From Callipepla californica brunnescens (Eukaryota > Chordata > Aves > Galliformes > Odontophoridae): a stretch of 64,000 nucleotides of DNA. A program made the position numbers and the translations under genes. Numbering within the stretch: the stretch's first letter is position 1; each line of letters opens with the position of its first letter. Below, in pieces: positions 1 through 13,616 of the stretch. Under the pieces are notes generated by a model. It was given only the letters and a program-made list of their open reading frames with translations, was not told the origin of the DNA and searched no databases. The stretch covers positions 19,736,937 to 19,800,936 of the forward strand of contig JALIRH010000002.1 of the NCBI GenBank assembly GCA_023055505.1. The letters run 5' to 3'.

Positions 1-63
1 AAGGGTTCTCTGCATGCTGCAGACACAGATGTACTTGTGAGCCCTCAGCTCTTGTGCTCCTGC

Positions 64-86
64 TTTTTTTTTTTTTTTTTTTTTTT
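64..86. repeat. Poly(T) tract (T23)
   Basis: This is an uninterrupted run of 23 T. No target duplication or element body is evident beside it. Confidence 0.95.
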
Positions 87-3000
87 GCCTTTGCTCACAT
101 TTTTTTCCATGTGCCCTTTCTCCTCTGGGGAGGTCCTAACACTCTGGTTAGCCCACCAGTGCTCCAGCCCAGTACCAAGCTGAGGCAAACAAAAGCTTCG
201 CTGCTCCCCATTCATTTCTGCCCAGAAGGAAGGAAGATAGGGCAGACACCCCAGGGAGGTGGGGTGGAAACGGCATCCATCCCAGGGCGCAGCTGTGATT
301 TCAATCTCCAAATGTGGGTTGTAGTAGAATTAAGAAGCTCTTTCAGACCCCACAGACAGGCTGGTCTGGGGTCACAGTGCCTTCTTCACCTGGGCACATC
401 TCAGAGATTCCTGCTGACACCGATTCCTCTCCCAGAGACCAAACCCTACTTTTTTAACACTTCTGTTTATACTATAGCCTTAAAAACCAGGACCGGAGCC
501 CAAAGAGCTGAAAAATTGCCTTTTTCCCCTTGTATGTAGGGTAAAGCAAGCCTTTCTAGACTTGGGCAAAGGTTCTTGTCTTTGGTGATGAAGCTGAGAT
601 TTGTGCTTGAAACATACTTGGTAATACAACTTCAAGATGCTTGGCAAGGCTGAACTCCTGCAAAAGAATCCGATGTAAGAAAACAGATGAAAGCTGCAGC
701 ATCGTTGAAGAGAATTGCAGAGATTTGATTGAGGACAGGATTTGGCCTCTACTGCTGAACATTCATGAGGCCAAACATGATATAGAAACTGTTTCAGTAG
801 AATGTTCTCCACTGAATCTACATGCCAAGGAGCCTGAGCAGCTTCATTTATCACTGCTCCACCGCCGGTGTTTGCCTTTATAAGAGATTATAACTTTTTT
901 CCACTGAACCCCATGTCTGACTAGCAGTCCCTATAGATTTCTAAGGATGCAAAAAGATGTTTATAACCCAAGCAGTGTTATTTTTAAAAAGAGCTACATG
1001 CTTCATATCTTTCTGCCCGAGTACAAGTTTTGATATTACTCTGAAGCCAGTGACATTAAATCGGAAATTATTTGCTAAAGATAGGTGAGGCTAAGAGGAA
1101 TGTTAAATGCTGAAAGCACTGCCTTTGGGATGGGGGAGCATTTGTGGCAGAATCTGAGCTTTACGAATAAGGAGAGAACTAGGAAAAAAATGAGGCATTT
1201 TGACACCATTGAGTAAAATTAGTCAAGGATGTAGCTGCCTTTTCACTCTCCACCTGATTCATTTATTTCAGTGCTCACATGGTGTGTCCTTGAAGCAGCC
1301 TAGATGCCACTAGAAAGAGCTTTCCACTGTATTTGTTGAAGGCTGTTCAAAAAAGAGTTCACACAAATTTTGCTTATTTTCCTAAAGAAATCTTCATATC
1401 ATGAAATGGACTCTTGGTCTCATATCTGATATTCACTCCAGCTACACACTTTCCTTCAAGAGTTGATATTGATTTGCACCACCAAACTAAGAGCACGTTA
1501 GCACTGCAAGCAGTCGTTTTCCATCCAGCTAAGCTTTTTTTTGGAATGTAGCTGTCAGTTTTTCCTTTTTCAGACCCTGAAGGAAGTATCCACATTTATT
1601 CAAAATAAAGAATCCAAACTCTTGGACTCCTCAGAGCAAAATAAGCCAGAAGGTGGAGTTGCAACTGTAATTATGATCTCTTTAGTGCCTGAGGACAATG
1701 TCTTTAGTTAACTAGACACATTCCACTGCTACTAATGCAGTCTGTTCATGTTTTAAAGTGTTTATTTTCCCCTATCTAGTCATAGTTTTCAGTGCTATTG
1801 ACAAACACAAGCAATGTGTGCATCCAGTAAACATGAAATGAATCACTGAAAACATCAGGTTCAAAGAATGGGTTTCATAAACTACTAGCTGTTCTGTTAT
1901 TTGATGTAAATGTGATAAACATAATGCTTGTTGCACCCCACTAATACTTTATGAGTTGTTTTAGAGTGGTGTATATGTACCTGAAATTGAACCACTCGAT
2001 CTTTTTTCCATACAAAAACACTTAAATTAAAGAGATCGGGGAATTATAGAGGTCAGAGAAAAAGTGAACCTTTGTGCACCTGAGGATAACAGCAATTTGT
2101 CCTGAGAAGAAGGGAGGACATCGTGCTGCCATCTGGTCTCCTATCTCTACAATGTGGGTTAGATGTAGGTTACAAATTACTCTGATGTTCTTTGCCTCAA
2201 GTAAGCATTACTTGAGGTAGAAAAGAGTGTTAATGATAGTGAGATGAAATACGTAATGCAGAGCAGCTGTGCTGCCCTTATTCTCCGCTTTTTTGGTTTG
2301 AAATGTGGTGGGAATATTTTACTGGGAGAAGAATCTCTTTCTGACATGATATGCTGCACCTTCCTATTGAGTTGTGGAGAGCAGAGCTAGGGAAGGACTG
2401 GCTCAGTGCTGCAAAAATCTGCACTCATTTGAAATTTGAGAATATTGACTTGTTGCAAGCACTCAGAAATGATTCTCAACTGTCAAGTTTTTATGCCGTT
2501 ATTTATTTCTTTTCCCTTGACAAAAGTTCCCACCACAGATTTGAGATAAGCTGTGGTGTTGTAGAACTAGTGTGAAAGTTTGCACGCAGTAAAGGAACTG
2601 AGAAACGTGCATTATTTAGATGACTCCAAGACCAGACAGCAGTTCTGCTGTGCTACAAGGAGCTCAGCTGTGCTACAGCCTCAGGGACTCTCGCGGGTGC
2701 ATGAGTGGTGGTAAGTTGTATATATGGAATTTTCCATTGCAGTGGATCTTTTTTTAATCTACAGCCACACACTTCAGCAAAGCTGATGCAGGTTTTCTAT
2801 CTTTCAAGCTAAAAGAACACAGCAGCTTGGTGCCTACATGCATGGGAGCGTGAAGACTTTTGGAAGATGCCACCCAAATTGCAGTCAAGCCCAGGCTGAA
2901 GCAGGCTGCACTGTAGTGGAGTCAGCTGGGGCACGCGAATACTGAGAAGCAGCCGGCTGGGTGTTCCGTGTGTCTGCCTGTCTGTCTGTCCTGAGGAACT

Positions 3001-4389
3001 GTGGCTGGAGAAGCTGTCCTACGAGGGGACGTATCAGAGCAGCGCAGCTCTGCAGCGAATGCTCTCCGCACCAAAAGCAGGCTCGGAAACTCTGAGTAAG
3101 AGAAGTGTCTGTTGTTTGTTTCTACTGCATTCAGAGAAACAAGATTCTGAGTACATGCTTTGTAAATAAACCAAAGGCATTCCTGACTCCTATCATCAAT
3201 TTCTCCTCCTAATGGAAATAATCCAGTGAGTTTCCACTCAGTGAAAGGGGGAAACAGTATAACACAAACACAGGGGTCAAGTCCAGCACTACCTGCGCTC
3301 GTACTGGTACAGCTGCACTCAGATCAGTGCAGGAAACTCATCCCTCAGGATGCGAGGGCTGTGCTTTCTCTTGCATTTGAATTTTCAGATCCAAAACAAC
3401 CAAATGTAAAGGAACCAGCAGTTCTCACCTATTCGTCTAGAAAGAAAGTTGCGCTTCCTGCAAAGAGAAAGTGAAATTGGATTTCTCTTGTGGACCGGCA
3501 TTTTTCTAACCTTGGCTGTACAAAGTCAGCCTGGTCAAATCCCTTCTTTGCAAATTTTTCCAAATGCAAAACAGTTTCCTTGTCACGGTAGCAGCTTGCC
3601 TCGCGAGGAGCTGAAGGACCTCCTTTTCAGACACAAGTGCTGTGAGACCCTTCGGATAACAGGTAATGAGCACTTTATGACCAAAAGAACTTGTCTGTAA
3701 GTGAAGGTCTTTGCAAAATACTGCAACTGGAATAAAAACCCTCAGAATAGTTGTAAGTGCCACACACAACCCTTAGGACTGGAGTTCATTTCCATGTGAA
3801 ATGCACCCATATTAATATTATATTGAAGGCAAACACAAGCAGAAGCCCTGAAGTGTTCTATCTGTCTTCTATTTAAAAGCCACCTTTGAAAATTCACCTT
3901 TATTCCCATAAAAGTGTTCTTTGAAAACATCTTACTTTTAGTCCTAAGTTACCACAGTAAAAAAGAGTGCAGACAGAGAAGTACCAGGTGCATTCCTGCA
4001 AGCAAACTCATGCCGCTTTATCATATGTAGGAAGACAGAGAGTAGGTCAGACTGAAGAGGTCTGTGACTGAACTAGTTTCTCTATGACTTTCATTACTGT
4101 AACCCTTTCTCATACAACTGCAGTGTTAGTGCAAGTGTAGGGCTCCTGACCAGCACCGAGGCATAAATAAATAAAGTAATTAATGTAATGATAACCAGAC
4201 TGTACAGTGAAAGACAGTCCTACCAGTCTTATCACATTCTTTCTGGAGGACCCATCTCTCAACCAGATCTCTTGCACAGAGAGCAGAAATAAATGTCACT
4301 GTTTTTTGGAAAGGAAAATAAATGACAGCTGTAAGGACAAAGGAATTGTAGTTTTAAGCGAGAGAAGAGAGAAATAAGCCTTTATTGGG

Positions 4390-4432
4390 AAAAAAAAAGA
4401 AAAAAGAAAACAGAAAAAAGAGAAAAAAAAGA
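4390..4432. repeat. A-rich low-complexity tract
   Basis: Runs of A are broken by single G or C bases over about 43 bp, preceded by AATAAGCCTTTATTGGG. Confidence 0.9.
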
Positions 4433-4992
4433 TTATAAATTATAGAAGAAGTTGACTTAAAAGTCCAGAGAAACAGCAGCGCTAAAAGAGAAACAGTGTC
4501 TGTCCTACTGGCCTTGGGAGCAATGCGTTCCCTGCTATGTGTTGGCCCAGATTTAAGAAGTAGCCCTTTTTTGTTTGAAAATGGTCATTGTAAGTAAATA
4601 GGTCCATGAGTTATTAGCACATTAATGACTTCTATGTTTCTATTTCTGGATGGGATGGTCCAGAGAAGCATAAGATGGGTTTCCAAAGGACGCGTTACAG
4701 GAGTGATTACAGAGCTGGGAGAACCACTAGAAGGCAGAGAGAAGAAAACAAATGAGAGGACAAAGTTGCAAGAGGAAGTTTTAATTGTGGAGGAGAAGAG
4801 AGAGGAATAAGGCATGAAGCTGGAAGGGTGGTCCAAGAGAAGTGAGACTAACTAAGGAGACAGGGGTGAGAGAGGGCTAGGAACACTTCCCAGAAACAGA
4901 CCTCACTTACTAGTGTGCAATTGCCATGAAGTGAGAGTGCAGCTGCATCCCAACCTCAACACCTCCCAGCCAGCCAAAGTCTTGGCTGCCCG

Positions 4993-5071
4993 GAGCTGGA
5001 TAACCACTGAGCTGGACAATCCCTGAGCTGGATAACCACTGAACTGGACAGCCCTCATTTGGATGACCGCT
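4993..5071 (+). repeat. 16-bp minisatellite, five units
   Basis: Successive units are GAGCTGGATAACCACT, GAGCTGGACAATCCCT, GAGCTGGATAACCACT, GAACTGGACAGCCCT (15 bp) and a diverged CATTTGGATGACCGCT. Units 1 and 3 are identical, and 2 and 4 are alike, so the array probably also grew by duplication of a 32-bp dimer. Confidence 0.85.
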
Positions 5072-7787
5072 CACCCAGTGCTGTCAGCCCGCTGCCTGCT
5101 GGCTGCCCTGCTCCCTCTTCCTCCCACCCGGCTCCAGTGCCCCAGTGCTGGTGCTTACCCAACCCCATATTAAGCCAGAGCCGAACTAACCCAGGAAAGC
5201 AAATAGTTTTCCACCAGCTTAGTGTGCTATTAAGCACTACTTTAAATAGCAAAGAAAATACATGGGATGACATACGGAGACACTTTCCCACAGAAGCATT
5301 AAAGGGAGTTTAGCGCAGCACTCAGTTTCAAGATGTATGATATCTTTGATGTCTGAAGCCCCACCTTTACTGCTGCTTTCACTCTCAGAGCACTGGGCAG
5401 AGAGAAGGATGGATATACAGAAGCCAATGTTTACTCTGCGCAACAAACAAGAGGCTACAATATTTTAAAAATAAGATAGTTGTGCGTAGATAACGCAACA
5501 TATAAATGTGAAGACAGAACGTGGGAAGGCAGTTCCCTGCAGAAGCAGGTGTGGAAGAAATATGCCAACAACCAACCAGATAGTATTGATATTGTAAAAC
5601 AAAAGATATCACAAGAAGGAAACGACCTATTGCCATAGGGCTGCATGGCAGTCCCTGCGACATTTAGCTGCTGTGGGACCTGTGTTAAACTTTGAGCAAT
5701 TTGTTGAATTAAAAAAAGTTTATAAAATCTAAGAAAACGCCTCATGAAGACAGCAAATAATTATGTTTGATCATATACATAAAAATTCTAACTAACATTG
5801 TATCTACGATTAAATTTTGTGAGAACGTATCTCCATGATAACATCACAAACAATCGGTAGTATCAATGTTGTAATATAGCTATAACCAGAAGAAAAATGA
5901 AAGGAATGTAATGATGAAAGCGTGTGTGTGGAGGCAGCACCACTGCACCAGTACATTTACACACACACAGAACAGCACGAGGTACCGGGACTCTATTTTC
6001 AGAAAGTGTTTGCTGAGAGAGGACATGATACGTGGAGGATGGAATAAAAACCAAACGTTTCGCTATCTTGGCTCTGTTTCCTTGTTTGTCACGGAGCAAC
6101 CGCTGACTTCAGCCAAGTCCAACATCACTCAGCCTCTTCTCAGTGTTCGCTGTCAGCATGTTCTGAGCCTTTGTGATTCTATCTGTTCTTCACGAGCATG
6201 GTAGGACTGAGGCTTGAGCTCAGAAGGCCATAGTGCACGTACATCGAGCAGAACTTGCCATTTATTCAGACAGCTGACACTTGGCACTCAGTTTTCTGCT
6301 GAGCCATGGACAGCAATGGCATAGCCGTGCCCAGGACAGTAGCATGATGGCCGTGACCCTGTTTGTAGAGGTCTGAAGCATTTTGGGGAGCAAGGAGATG
6401 TCTGGAAGTCCAGTACATGCTCCTGTGGTTTTCAGGAGCCTCCTTCAGTGCAGAAATTGCAAGGTGTACAGGCAATGGGGAGAAAGCTTCAGAAAAATCT
6501 GTGAACAAGGAGAAAAAGGAGCTGGGATGAAGCTAGCAAAGTGCTTGTTGCATAGCCTAGCTAGGAAACCAGAAATTAGAGCTGCCTTGAAGCAGAAAAC
6601 TCTCTGGAAAGGATGAGTAAAGAAGTCGCATGATGCTGTCGGTTCCTCCTCTGATTTAGGAAAGCAGAATCTCGACTCTTCGTAAATAAATAGCACCGCT
6701 ACAGAGAATTGTTTTCAATCTCACATCCAGAGGAAACGCCCAAGAAGGCCTTAAGTACTGGCTCACCTCTTGGGCCAGAATATGACAGTGTACTTTGCCT
6801 AGTTTCTAACATCCTGAGACCCTTGCTTGATACGGATACAAGCAGGCAGACCTGGGCACTGCCTCACTCTGCAGAAGGGGGAAAGGAGCTACTGTTCCCA
6901 CAGCCACCTTGCTCTTCCCAGGAGTAATATGTGTGGGGTAAAACCCACAGTGAAAGAAGCACCGATGATCAGATGGTAGAGAGTTTACGGCAGGCTGGGT
7001 TGAACCACCTGCATGCAGAAATAAGTATAATTTGCCTCTGATAGCCTTAGCACCATGAACGGATTGACACAACTGGAGCTGGAAATTCCAAGTTTGACAA
7101 TTAGTCTCCTTTGAAGAGTACTACCTGGGAGGGAGGGAGCCTGGCTCCTGGGTCTCACCCTGCAGGTGACAGCTGTGTGCCTCATCCATGTCATCTCAAA
7201 TAACTTCTCTGAGAGTCAGGTTTGGTCCTTTGATTAAGGCTAGCAGGATTTTTCTAACAGTAACCCAGTCCTTCTGTGAAAGAAGCAAGTTAATTAAGTT
7301 CATGCATCCCTCCTGAGCTGGCTAGATGTGTAGGGTATGAAATGTACTAAATGCAGTCACACTGGATAGCAGCTCAGGGCAGGAAAAGTAAAAATATGAC
7401 CTCAGATCAAAACTTCAGCTGACGAGTGCATGGGCAGAATACAATCACCCACGCTAATCCACTTGAGAGGGAATGCCGAACTCTCTTAGGAAAAATTATG
7501 TGGGATCATTGTCATGCAGGACAACGGCTGATTTTGCATCTTATCCCAAAAGACTCCACTAAAGATCTTCAGGAATTTCTTAAGTAACCACATATGTTGA
7601 ACTGTTACTTATCTTAATGAGAAAAAGATAGTAACTTAACAAAAAGATATTCAGGGATGAGTTCACGCTGTGGATTATATACAATATGTACCCACTCCCC
7701 CCCCCAAAAAAAAGACAATTTTCATTTATGCAAGTGCAATTTTTCCATCTGAAAATACTAAATGTAATTGTTCTCTGTCATTTGAAG

Positions 7788-7850
7788 GAAATCCTGGCTC
7801 CACTGAAGTTAATGGCAAAACTCCCATTGACTTCAAATGGATCAGGATTT
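7788..7850. repeat. Imperfect palindrome, probable ancient amniote repeat
   Basis: The left arm AAATCCTGGCTCCACTGAAGTTAATGG and the right arm CATTGACTTCAAATGGATCAGGATTT are imperfect reverse complements around a spacer of about 10 bp (CAAAACTCCC). The wording (TCCTGG..CCA.TGAAGT.AATGG..ACTCCCATTGACTTCAA.TGG..CAGGATT) is what I recall from an old palindromic, MITE-like repeat found across reptile and bird genomes. The family name is not certain. Confidence 0.6.
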
Positions 7851-7895
7851 AAACCTTCGCTGTTAAGAACATGCCGACCGATTTTAAAATTTTCT

Positions 7896-7911
7896 AAAAA
7901 AAAAAAAAAAA
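7896..7911. repeat. Poly(A) tract (A16)
   Basis: An uninterrupted run of 16 A lies about 45 bp right of the palindrome at 7788-7850. Confidence 0.9.
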
Positions 7912-8962
7912 TCAAAAGAAAAATAAATGTGCTTGTATTTAAAAGTTTTGATTCCAAGTTTCATCCCAGGGTGAATTACTGCAGCCTTGATATAAATCTA
8001 TCACAAAAAGGTTTAAAAAATGCAAAGATGAACACGCTTTCAAAGAACAGCCCTGCTTTCCTCTTGTTCTTCTCAGGTCCGTGTCAGAGAATTTTGCAGA
8101 ATAGAACAGGAATTAAGGATAAAAGATGAAATCACAAATCAAATGATCAGCAACATCACACATACACTGCAGCTTAGAAATAGGAAACACAATTTATTTC
8201 TGAGTATTTAAAAGAAAAATATGTGTTTTCCCAGCTTTGATTTTACTGAGATGCCCAGAATTCGAAAAATTAAGTGTAAGTTAATTTACATTCCATAAAA
8301 ATGAATTCATTACAGATAGTTAACCTGAATTTTAAAAAGAGATTATTTCCATTGAATTTAATGTCTTACACAAAACAAGAAAGCCAAGAGACCAAAGGTC
8401 AATCTGTCACTGCATGCTGTCTTTCTTTGGCAATTTTTCAGAGTGTTTGTTTAAGAACTGATTATAAAACCAGGTCAAGAATAGAAGCATCAGGTCAACG
8501 TCTCCTAAAATGTACATGATCAAAAGCAAACCAAAAGATTTTATTCTTGCTAAAAATCTGTGTGAGGTTTTCCAAGCCTGCTCTGTGTCTGACAGCGTTG
8601 TCCTGCAGAGATCACTGAAATAACTCTGCAGTTCGCTGTTCGCACACTGCAGCGAGATCACACTGAGATTTCTGCTGAAGTAAAATACTTGCATGTGCTC
8701 TGTTGTAGTCTTGATTCGTTTCTAGTAAAGCTAATCAAGAAAAATTTCTCCTGTACTTTCGCATTTAAGTAGAAAAACAGCTGGTGTCTTTCGACTCTGT
8801 CTGAAAATTAAGCAAGCTCCTAAGCTCCAAATAGTACCCAAACCAAACAGCTTATGCAGTTTTCCCAGATGCATAAGAATAGCTCATCGATCATTGCAGT
8901 GATAGCATGACACAATGACGGTACGATTTTACAGTGCTAGTTACAGCGATAACAAAGCAAGC

Positions 8963-9002
8963 AAAAAAAAAAAAAAAAAGAAAGAAAGAAAAGAAAAAAA
9001 AG
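8963..9002. repeat. Poly(A) followed by (AAAG)n
   Basis: A17 at 8963-8979 passes into GAAAGAAAGAAAAG-type repeats. Confidence 0.9.
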
Positions 9003-11061
9003 AATAGACGCTACATAATGTTGTAGAAACGATTCCCCTGCTCTCTGATTATGATTAAATCTTGGTGTGCTTTGAAATCCCTAATGTGTAATGCAAACCA
9101 GGATTTGGGGTGTTAGGAATGCATCCCCACCCTTCTTCCACAACGCTCTGCAAATTATCATCTGCAGACCCCAAATCCATGAGTGGAGGGGGGAGGAAGG
9201 AGAGGGAGGCAGAGAGCAGAGGAGGGGGAGAGAGGAGAGATTAGAAGCACTTTTCACCTCTTGGTCCCGTCAGTGCGCTCAACGCCGAGAACCGTGCTTC
9301 AAATCCCGTGTTATCGTTAGGCCCGATTCAAAGGAAATCAAATAGTCTACTGAGAAAACAGTGGAAAAAGTCAGGTCCTAAAGAAGTAAGTGCTGCATGT
9401 TGAAACGTATGCATGTCACACCCCATTTGTCTTTCATATTGAAGAATAAAGCAGCCTGTCCCGCAGCAGTTATTATACACCATATTCTTTATTTTAAAAA
9501 TGCAAGAAATTTGGCACAAAGAACAAAAAATCAACTGATGAAAAGCATTTATGTCATGGTTTAAATTAAGACCTTTGTAATGCAAGAATTACATCAGCAG
9601 TGGGCTTAGCTTAATGAAAATAAGACAGTGTTTTTAAAAACCATGAACGAACAAATCCTCTCTGCGTTCTGAAGGAGAGAAAAGCAGAAAGAGATAAACA
9701 GATAACTTAATCTGAAATCAGAGCAAATCACACTCTGCTGCCTTTAGGAGTTACTGAACTTTTTATTCCGGTGACAGTTCTGTGTCAAAGAAGGAAAGCA
9801 AGAGGCTATCTTGTACCCACACGTGGATTTTAAATGTTTGCAGGGAATATTGGGCAACATCAAGTTTCTTCAACATTCTCCCTGCTTGAACTTCTGGTTA
9901 AGATTAATTGAATTTTTAGATTTTCCTTTCTCTCGATGTGTTTTTGTTTTCAGATTAACGTAAGGACTAAAAGATCAAACGGGCTGCTGGATCAGATATT
10001 AAATAGGTTCATTAGTGTTTTATTTTCGTATAGTCATAGTGGAGCATTTCGGAAAAAAATGTTTTGAATGAGAAGAAGCAATGAATGTGAGCCATTTGGG
10101 GCTGGTAGCAATGAAGGAGTAACAATCTGATAAACGTTAAATGTACGGGTGGAGGTGGCAAAATTGAAGTGTGCTCTCTTCTCTTTGATATCTGTTGTTT
10201 GATATGTGCATTTGTCATCTATTCCTCGTGCACATTTTTATCTTTATATGGGCCTGCCGAATGCTTTATGAGAATGTAAGGAGCAGTTCTCTGAAGGAAA
10301 AGGAACGTGCTTAAGAGAAACAAAACAGCTTGTATTTCTAGTGGAAATGAGTATAGAGTTGAAAAGCTAGAATGACAAATTTCTTCTGTAGCATGGTGAG
10401 TACAAATATATACAGTGTTAATATCTCTTTACTGCCTTTCTGTGACAGAAAAGTGCACTGTGGTGGGATCGAGCCTGTTTTAATCACTAAACAGCATAGT
10501 GGGGAGGGGGAGTCAATGTATATGTATGCCCAAATATGTATGCTTTATTTACTCAACATAAAAATGCACAGACAGAAAACAGAAGTTGATTTTAATGGTA
10601 TCAGTTTTCCAGGGGAAAAAAAAAAAGAATACTTGATTGCTCTTAAAATATGAACTAATTATGAACAAATATTCTGTATTTTTCAAAATGAAGTGAAATG
10701 TAAATACACGAGCTGGGTGTGCATAGAATGGACAGCAGTACTCACGTTTGTAAGTCCTTTGGTTTTAAACAGTATGATCAAACTGCTGCCAATATCTGAG
10801 ACGACGATATATGTTATATCTTGCTAATCTGAAGATTCTCCAAATCAGTTATGCGGAAGATCTTGTTTCTGATAGAGGCAAAACGAGCTATCCAAATCCT
10901 GGAAGATCCTTAATCCAAACAAAAAATTATTGATGGAGATTTCTAGGATGACAGCACATTCAGCGTTAGTGCTCCTTCTCACGGTATGTGATACAGCAAA
11001 CCTTGTCCTCTGTGTCTCTGCTCATTCCCAGCAAGGAAATGATGAGCAGCAGAGGTTTTCT

Positions 11062-11088
11062 AAAAATAAATAAATAAATAAATAAATA
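11062..11088. repeat. (AAAT)n microsatellite
   Basis: There are about six tandem AAAT tetramers following AGGTTTTCTAAA. Confidence 0.92.
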
Positions 11089-11193
11089 TCAATGTCACTG
11101 CCTTAAAAAATAATTATTATCTTTCACTTTCAAGGGACTTCTGGCATCTGTTTCAGTTTTATTTTAAACAAGTGCAGAAAGCAATTGACTTTC

Positions 11194-11216
11194 TTTTTTT
11201 TTTTTTTTTTTTTTTT
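11194..11216. repeat. Poly(T) tract (T23)
   Basis: This is an uninterrupted run of 23 T. Confidence 0.93.
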
Positions 11217-13513
11217 CTTCGCTTCCTTTGGGCTGCAGGGATGAAAGGGTGAAATGAAAGGATTTGGAAAGATAGGGCCCGGTCGTGTGGCCGGAGTGGG
11301 TCAACAGACACCACTGTGTCAGTGGGATCTGATGGAAAGCGGTAGCTGCAAGGCTGGGGCCGATGCTGAAAGCGCTCTCATGTGCGTAAAGGAAGGGAGA
11401 GAAGGCGGCTGAATGTGCTGCTGCTAGTTTTATTTGCACACTCACAGAAAAAGTTCCTCGTGAATCAAATATCACCATTCCTCGTAATTGGTGTCTCTTT
11501 GAGATGGCTCGGGAGGCTTGTTCAGAGCCCGACCTTGACAAGCAGCAAGTATACCGGGTTTACCCAGAAAGCCCCTACTCTGTTTTCAAGGAACTAAGAT
11601 AGGAGCAAAAAACAAAACAACTAAAAAACACACACTATTTTAAACTGTCTAAATGAAGAATAAATAATATTTTTTAAAGTAACTTCTTCCAAGAATTCTC
11701 TGCCACCTAGATTTCTGTCCTGTCCTCTGAGATATCCCGTGCCTCCACTATATATATCATCCACGGTCCTCAGAAAATGAAGGGAAGGCAGCACCTATCC
11801 TCCTATGGGCAGAAAGGGAAAAATGCACCAGTCTTTCTTCAAGCATAATGCAAGAGAATCCCAGGGCACTGACAGCACACCACTAGCTGCTAACCAACCC
11901 TGCCTTTACTAGGAGCTGAGAGCCAACGTGGCACTGTGTGCTGAGTGGCCACGTTACACTCTTTGCTGTGACAGTGTGCTTCTTAAAAGCACAATGAAGA
12001 AGCGGGCAGCCTGGCTTATTAGAATAACTGCTGCTTCTGTTTTGCAAGAGGATTTGATAGATGCTAACAAAAAGAAAATACTTCTGTTCACCCTGTCACT
12101 TGTGTGTGGGTCAGAGAAGGAATCTACTCTCCTTCCTGGCTGCAACTCCTGAGCTTAGAAAACACTTCCACTGAGAGAAAGGGCATCGACATGAAAAGCT
12201 CTCATGCCAAGGGGCTTTTTTTGTGGGCAAGGTTCTGACAGCTGAGACTGTGGAGCTGATCCGGAGTGAGGCGTTCCAAACTGTCATTTGCAAAGCAGAG
12301 ATTCCTCCCCACGTGCTAGGACAAAACAGCAAGCCTTCAGCATGGTCAGCCTGGCACGGGTTCTGGAGAGCTGACTGCTCACCTGGTACTAAATTTCTTC
12401 CTTCTGCTAACTGCAAAGTCAAGTCAGACGCAGACAAAAACCCATTAGAGATTTTTCCTTACATTAATTTTCTTAATATTAATTTTCCATGTCGGCAAGA
12501 GATCTCATTACCGCAAGTATGTTTTGCAACTGTGGGCTGCACGGATAGATCTGCATCACAACTGCTATCTATTAAGGTATGAGCCACATCATGAAATTAT
12601 TAGAGGATGTCTGTGTTAAAAAATGACTATCTCCTGTTTAAAGCAGATTTACATTAATAGGGATCCTAAGCCTAAAGTGTTTTGGGAAAACAATCCCTAA
12701 GAAGCTTGATGTGGAGCTCATGTTCACAGGGCCTGATCTTTGCAAATGTGTGCACTCATAAATAGTTTTATTCGTGAAAGAAGCTTTGCAGAGTTTAACA
12801 GCTCGCTCCGTCGGATGACACACATACGTGTCTGCAAAATGGCCGCACAGGCAGCTGTACGAGCCTTAAAAACCGTGCTTTGGTACGAGACAGAGGAAGA
12901 ATCTCAGCAGCAGAAGCTATTTGAAAACGTTTATTTTTTTTCTACATTATGGTAAAAGGTGATGAAGCTTTAGACTTGAAAGTTTTGAAGATTATTTGCT
13001 GCTAATCCATCCCTGTTACAAGCTACAACAAGAGCTCTGCCCATGCCTGAAGAAAGCACCTCTGCCTTGACTCAAACCCTGACAGCTGCCCACCTTGGGA
13101 ACCAAGGACTGGCACCTACCTTGTAGCTAGATGCGTGATTTCTTCTTTTTACCATAGGAAAAATTAAAGTCCAGCTTCGCCTTCCTCAGCATTTAGAGCT
13201 GAGCTCAATGCACGGATAAATATTTACACACAGATGGTTTTTTGCCCTTCCAGCTCCACTGATTTCAATCTTTTCGTTTGTAATTGTCTTGACACATTCC
13301 TGCTTCCATTTATTTCAATCATCTCAGATTGCATCTCTTATTTGGAAACTGGAGCGCTTAGTCTAATTCAAAAGCTGTTTCTGAAAGAAATATTCTTTTA
13401 TACAGTATCCTGCAACACTGCTTTTGTAACTTACTGCACGTTGGTGGTGTTGGGCCACTGTGAGGGAGTACTACCACTAAACTCAGTCCTTCTGAAATGT
13501 CTCTTTGTGCTAC

Positions 13514-13536
13514 AAAAAAAAAAAAAAAAAAAAAAA
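13514..13536. repeat. Poly(A) tract (A23)
   Basis: This is an uninterrupted run of 23 A, followed by GCAAAAAAGC. Confidence 0.93.
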
Positions 13537-13616
13537 GCAAAAAAAGCTCCATCTAATTAAGCCTCATGATCACCCTCATTACCCAAATAAGTGTTAGATT
13601 CCCTGGGCTGCTTGCA

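Larger units (their letters stand above)
87..7787. other. Non-coding stretch, no gene seen (downstream of OSR2)
   Basis: Open frames here are all under 165 codons, overlap on both strands, and show no protein family I recognise. Apart from the A-rich tract and the minisatellite annotated separately I can name nothing. In human, VPS13B follows OSR2 in this direction; no exon of it was recognised. Confidence 0.6.
7851..13513. other. Non-coding AT-rich stretch, no gene seen
   Basis: No recognisable coding exon. Homopolymers and an AAAT microsatellite are listed separately. Homeodomain-like TAAT clusters (for example 12450-12490) could be part of regulatory DNA for OSR2, but conservation cannot be judged from one sequence. 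Confidence 0.55.

Noticed and set aside
64..86. Poly(T)/poly(A) runs as tails of processed pseudogenes or SINEs
   Set aside because: The runs of 16-24 A or T (64, 7896, 11194, 13514, 39865, 60321) have no recognisable retrocopy body or target duplication next to them.
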